Source: Physcomitrium patens (lineage: Eukaryota; Streptophyta; Bryopsida; Funariales; Funariaceae). Taken from it: DNA of 64,000 nt. Where the stretch lies: NCBI RefSeq assembly GCF_000002425.4, contig NC_037275.1, forward strand, positions 14,491,836 to 14,555,835, written 5' to 3'. Shown piece after piece: positions 60,350 through 64,000 of this stretch; positions within the stretch are counted from its first letter, which is position 1; each line of letters begins with the position of its first letter. Below the pieces are notes generated by a model. It worked only from the letters and a program-made list of their open reading frames with translations. It ran no database searches and was not told where the DNA came from. The position numbers and the translations under genes were made by a program.

Positions 60350-60455
60350 AAGCAATTGGATTGATTTGTTTACAAATAAGAAATGGTCTATGCCTATGAT
60401 AATCCAACTTATCACAAGGACGAGTAGTCTTAATATTGCAACAAAGTAATTATAT
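60350..60455 (-). repeat. Inverted copy B of the same internal segment
   Basis: Second inverted copy of about 43,265-43,385 of the younger element. It is better preserved than copy A (agtagtcttaatattgcaac; caaagtaatta) and lies about 420 bp downstream of it in the same orientation. Confidence 0.85.
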
Positions 60456-60489
60456 TTTATCACTAATATAGATATGAATATTAGTAAAT

Positions 60490-61185
60490 AGTATAGATAT
60501 GATATTAATAAATGCACATAGAAGCTAGCCAAAAATCTTATATATACATCAAAGAAAGTTGATGTTTTTTATCAGTGACATCCATCAAAATCAAGATGAA
60601 GAGTCAAGAAAATCTTTGCTATAAAAGAAATGCAATTTAGAGAAGATTTTATTCTAATTTGTATTATTCTTTATAATTTATATATATATATATATATATA
60701 TATGTGGTACTAAAAAGATGGAGAACCAATAGCCAATAATTTTAATTCAAAATCTACTGTTTGTTAATTTATTAGATGAGATATTACAATTGTGACAACC
60801 TTCAAAACGACGTAATAGAAACAAAGATCTTCAAGAACAAAATGTTCTTTCTTGAATAGATGGTAAGATACAACGTGTTTGATATTACAATCTTAGAAGA
60901 GACTCCTAATATTTGGTGATTTTATTGGAAGAAGAAACAAGTCTTGATGGTATTATAAATATCTTGTTTGAAGAAAGTTATAAAGGCCTTAACAGTGATT
61001 AAATATGAGGGTAGTCTTCTTGCCTTGGAATGAGACATTATTGCTAGCTGCAAGTCCCTATTAATTATTTTCAAAGGCAACAAAATCAAAATATGTGGTA
61101 AATAAAATTTTCCACATCTTAGACTTCATCAATATAAGATTGTTGCTCCTTGTGGAACTTGTTCCTAAAAAGAGAGATAATATCA
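60490..61185 (+). pseudogene. Forward chromodomain end and extra reading frame of the old relic
   Basis: Aligns directly with 43,590-44,250 of the younger element. It includes gatatgatattagtgaatg (chromodomain), catccatcaaaatcaagatg, the ATG-starting agatggagaaccaa of the extra frame, and the region before the polypurine tract. A TA microsatellite (60,680-60,703) interrupts it just before the extra frame. Many C-to-T and G-to-A changes. Confidence 0.9.
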
Positions 61186-61645
61186 CAAACATACATATTT
61201 ATCCAGAAAAAAAATATGAAGCAAAAAATAAATGTAGATAGATTTGATATTAGCTTGTGGCAAAGCTTTTTAGAAGCTTCATAAACACATATTTGACTTT
61301 ATACATGTTTATAGTTGATTAATAGGTTAGAAACTTGGCCAACAAATTAGCCACGTCTCACATGTATTAGTAGTTTATAGAACAAGCTAATTATATAGAG
61401 TATATATAGAAAAATTATCTTGTAAATTAGAGGGATGTTAGAGGTCCTACAAAATGTTGGTACATAGCTCGTAGTTAGATAGTATATATGAAGGCAAGAG
61501 TGAATCCTTCTTCAATCTTGTCAATGTTTTTTTAGTCTTTAATTTCATTTCAAGACTTTCTAGTCTTTTTATCTTTGGCAATAACTATTCTGATTTTGAT
61601 ACTATATTTGATTTGAATGAATATCTTTTCTTTCCAAGCAATACA
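61186..61645 (+). repeat. Forward decayed LTR of the relic
   Basis: Aligns with the 44,252-44,814 LTR from atcacaaacatac to the final third, with internal deletions (about 460 versus 561 bp). It keeps agttagatagtatatat (the TATA region) and gagtgaatccttcttcaat. It is followed at once by inverted pol sequence. Confidence 0.9.
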
Positions 61646-61649
61646 AGAG

Positions 61650-63500
61650 TATATTAAATTTTTATTTTTTTGAAATTTATGTCTTTGAGATTAATTTGAA
61701 TTGTGTGAAATTTATATATTTTTTTTATTTTAGCATATAGTCTTATATTTCTAAGTTTTTGTAATACATAAAAAATATAAAATTCATGCTTTTATGTATT
61801 CATAGAATAAATTAAGATTTTATCTAGATAAAAAAGAAAAAAATGATTTAAAAACTTTCAATAAATATAATTTTTTAGATGTTAAAAAATAATTGACATA
61901 TTTGTAAGTCCAAAAAATATGACATTATATTCAAAATGTTCATACGTAGCTTAAAATATAATCTTTCATTCATTTCTTTTTGTAATGCATACAAGATTGT
62001 ATACTTTTCATAAATCTGTTTTTCTATAGATTTTTTTTTTATTTATTTGAATATTTTTTTTCATATAAAAATTAGTGGATATATATTCTTTATAAAAATC
62101 TTATTAAGTCTTCAATAATCTATATACAATTGTATGAATTTCTCTTTTATCTTTACAAAAAAGATAGATGCTCATATTAGATATTTTTAATGGGATATAT
62201 TATTCTTGGTTGAGTTTTTATTAATCTATTCCTTAAATTAAGCCAAATTATTTTGTAATAAGTTGAAGATTGGTCTAAATGGCAATTGAGCTCTTTATTA
62301 AAGTTCAATTAAATAATCATCAGGACAATGTTTTAAAAGATTATTTACATTCTTCTTTTTAAAATCATCTTAATAATCTATATATTGGTTTAGAATGTTG
62401 CTTAAAGTCTTTTAACCATTATAAATAAGTGTGGTGTAAATAAAAAAATACAATATTTTTTTGACTGCATGCATGTAAGCTCTTTCAATTATAAATAAAG
62501 ATTTACTTATATTAGACTTATAATTTTTTACTTTATTTTGATTATAATATAAAAAATGATGTAAAAAGAACTTTAATCTATTCAAAGATCATATTTTTTT
62601 AGCCACAATAAATCTAAAATAATTGAATTAGTAAGAGATCTAATAATATCAAATGTTATTAAATTAATATGACCATTTTTTGCTATCTCTACAAAAATAG
62701 TTTCATAGATAATATCTTCAAAACAAAAACTATGATTGTCTATGACTTCTACATGCATGGACTTATTTTCTTTATTAAAAATATTTTATGTTTTTTAAAA
62801 AAATCTTTATCTAATAAAAAAGTTAAAATTCTTGAATATAATAAGATAAAATAATTGTAATTATAAGCTCTTAAATTAATATTTATTTTAAAATAAAATG
62901 ATGATTGTAAAGAGATAATAGATATTTATTAGATGTTGCATAAGATTTCAGCCACATAATTCCTATTTTAGCTTAATAAACTTGTTTAGCAATATATTGT
63001 CTTCTTTGATAGCCATGCTCTTTATTTTGTAGTTTTGTTGTTTCATTAGAAAACATAGAAAATACTTTGATTCTCCATAATACAAACACAATCATTTTTC
63101 ATAATGTTGAATCTTTTTTTATTCAATGAGAGGTTTAAAATGTACCATATTAATTTGCATAGGTTTTAGTTTTAATAAATAAATTTTCTAAAAATTATGA
63201 ATTATTGTAATGACTTGATTTTTTCTTCTCTAATCAAATCTTTATACTTAGTGCCTTTCAAAGAATTGATTCTTTCATACAATGACTTAAGTAATAAATT
63301 ATTTCTATGAATCTATTTTTGATATTTTAAATAATAAATCTTAATTATTATTCTTTAATCCATATTAAAATTGGTCAATAAGGATTTAATTATTCTAGTC
63401 TACATTGCAAACAAAGTTTTAGAACTTGACAATATAAATGGCAGCTTATTGTGATCCATATTGTTAAGTGATATAGCATTGAGTGCCAAATCTCGTCAAA
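61650..63500 (-). pseudogene. Inverted gag-protease-reverse transcriptase half of the relic
   Basis: The reverse complement aligns in order with about 41,560 down to 39,620 of the younger element. 61,665-61,830 matches the region around and after the YLDD motif. 61,975-62,040 and 62,110-62,160 match earlier reverse transcriptase. 62,245-62,330 matches the region before reverse transcriptase; 62,668-62,790 the protease region; 62,980-63,080 the nucleocapsid/gag junction; and 63,110-63,500 gag. Collinearity over 1.85 kb makes the call firm despite heavy decay. A 61-codon open frame at 62,669-62,854 is only the antisense of the protease region. Confidence 0.88.
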
Positions 63501-63538
63501 TATATATAGTTTAGCGTGATTAGTGGTTTTTCATCCAT

Positions 63539-63577
<39 letters not shown>

Positions 63578-64000
63578 GTTAATTGACTTTATAAATGTCA
63601 ATTAAAGTTTGAATACTAAGATAGAAAAAAAATCATTAACTTGACATTCTTATGAAGTGAAGTCTTTGGAGTGATTTTGAAAGAGAAAAAACTTGTTATA
63701 AGGATTTGCTTAGCTATGGGGATTTAGCCACTTTACTAAAGTTTTAGGATTTTTTCTATTCTTCACACTTACAGTTTTGAATTCCTTCTTTGTGGTGTGA
63801 AAGATAGCTTTAGTTGTGTATAGATTTATAATCTTTCACTAAAAATGTGTTGATTGTAAATTTGCATTCGGTTTAGATTATATACTTCGCGATTGAATTG
63901 TAGTATTCGATGTGTTGTGTGTACCAATCTTTGTTTACCCAACTATATCTTAAAAATAAGAAATTGAATTGGCTATCCTTTTTTAATCATTCTTTCTAAA
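63501..64000. other. AT-rich right end with long poly-T
   Basis: Contains a T run of about 36 nt (63,541-63,577). If the inverted element half were complete, its 5' LTR should lie here in reverse orientation, but I could not align it. No gene was seen. Confidence 0.45.

Noticed and set aside
62669..62854. 61-codon open frame (+)
   Set aside because: It aligns to the reverse complement of the chromovirus protease region (about 40,307-40,498), so it is antisense of a relic.
1..64000. tRNA, rRNA, snRNA and familiar plant microRNA genes
   Set aside because: I looked for tRNA T-loop motifs, 5S and U6 signatures and a few common microRNA words and saw none; a covariance-model scan was not possible here.

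Overview
This is a nuclear window from a land plant. The evidence is a BES1/BZR1 transcription factor, a QWRF/DUF566 microtubule protein, a plant-type CCR4 deadenylase with its N-terminal zinc-finger extension, and a Ty3/gypsy chromovirus. Short GC-balanced gene islands lie in very AT-rich, microsatellite-rich DNA. That layout and the divergence of the proteins suggest a non-seed plant, perhaps a moss, but the lineage is inference.

Layout. 514-1197 (-): two-exon gene for a small conserved plant protein. 1.2-10.6 kb: no supported gene. 10,605-11,813 (-): two-exon BES1/BZR1 homologue. 11.8-23.5 kb: simple repeats, a GGAT tandem array, a decayed Ty1/copia reverse transcriptase fragment near 18.7-19.0 kb and a 12-bp x 5 repeat. 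23,510-27,890 (-): 12-exon gene for a P-loop ATPase with a likely organelle presequence. 28-32.5 kb: AT-rich intergenic DNA. 32,547-36,761 (+): six-exon QWRF protein. 38,423-44,814 (+): nearly full-length but inactivated chromovirus with two LTRs of about 561 bp. 46,575-46,916 (+): intronless FAM32A/DUF1754-like gene. 50,551-54,885 (+): 11-exon CCR4. 57,602-57,982 (-): small basic/acidic protein with a presequence-like N terminus. 59.7-63.5 kb: an old, scrambled relic of the same chromovirus family, with segments in both orientations and two LTR pieces facing opposite ways.

Every exon junction in the multi-exon genes was read from splice signals and reading phase. In each gene the phases close exactly from start to stop. 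No operon-like logic is expected. The genes look like independent housekeeping or developmental loci: brassinosteroid-type transcription control, microtubule binding, mRNA deadenylation, and RNA-processing-associated FAM32A.

The most interesting material is in the chromovirus family. Between the chromodomain and the polypurine tract there is a possible extra reading frame, conserved from its ATG in both the younger element and the old relic. The relic also carries inverted internal segments joined directly to LTR sequence, which resembles an autointegration or self-rearrangement product.
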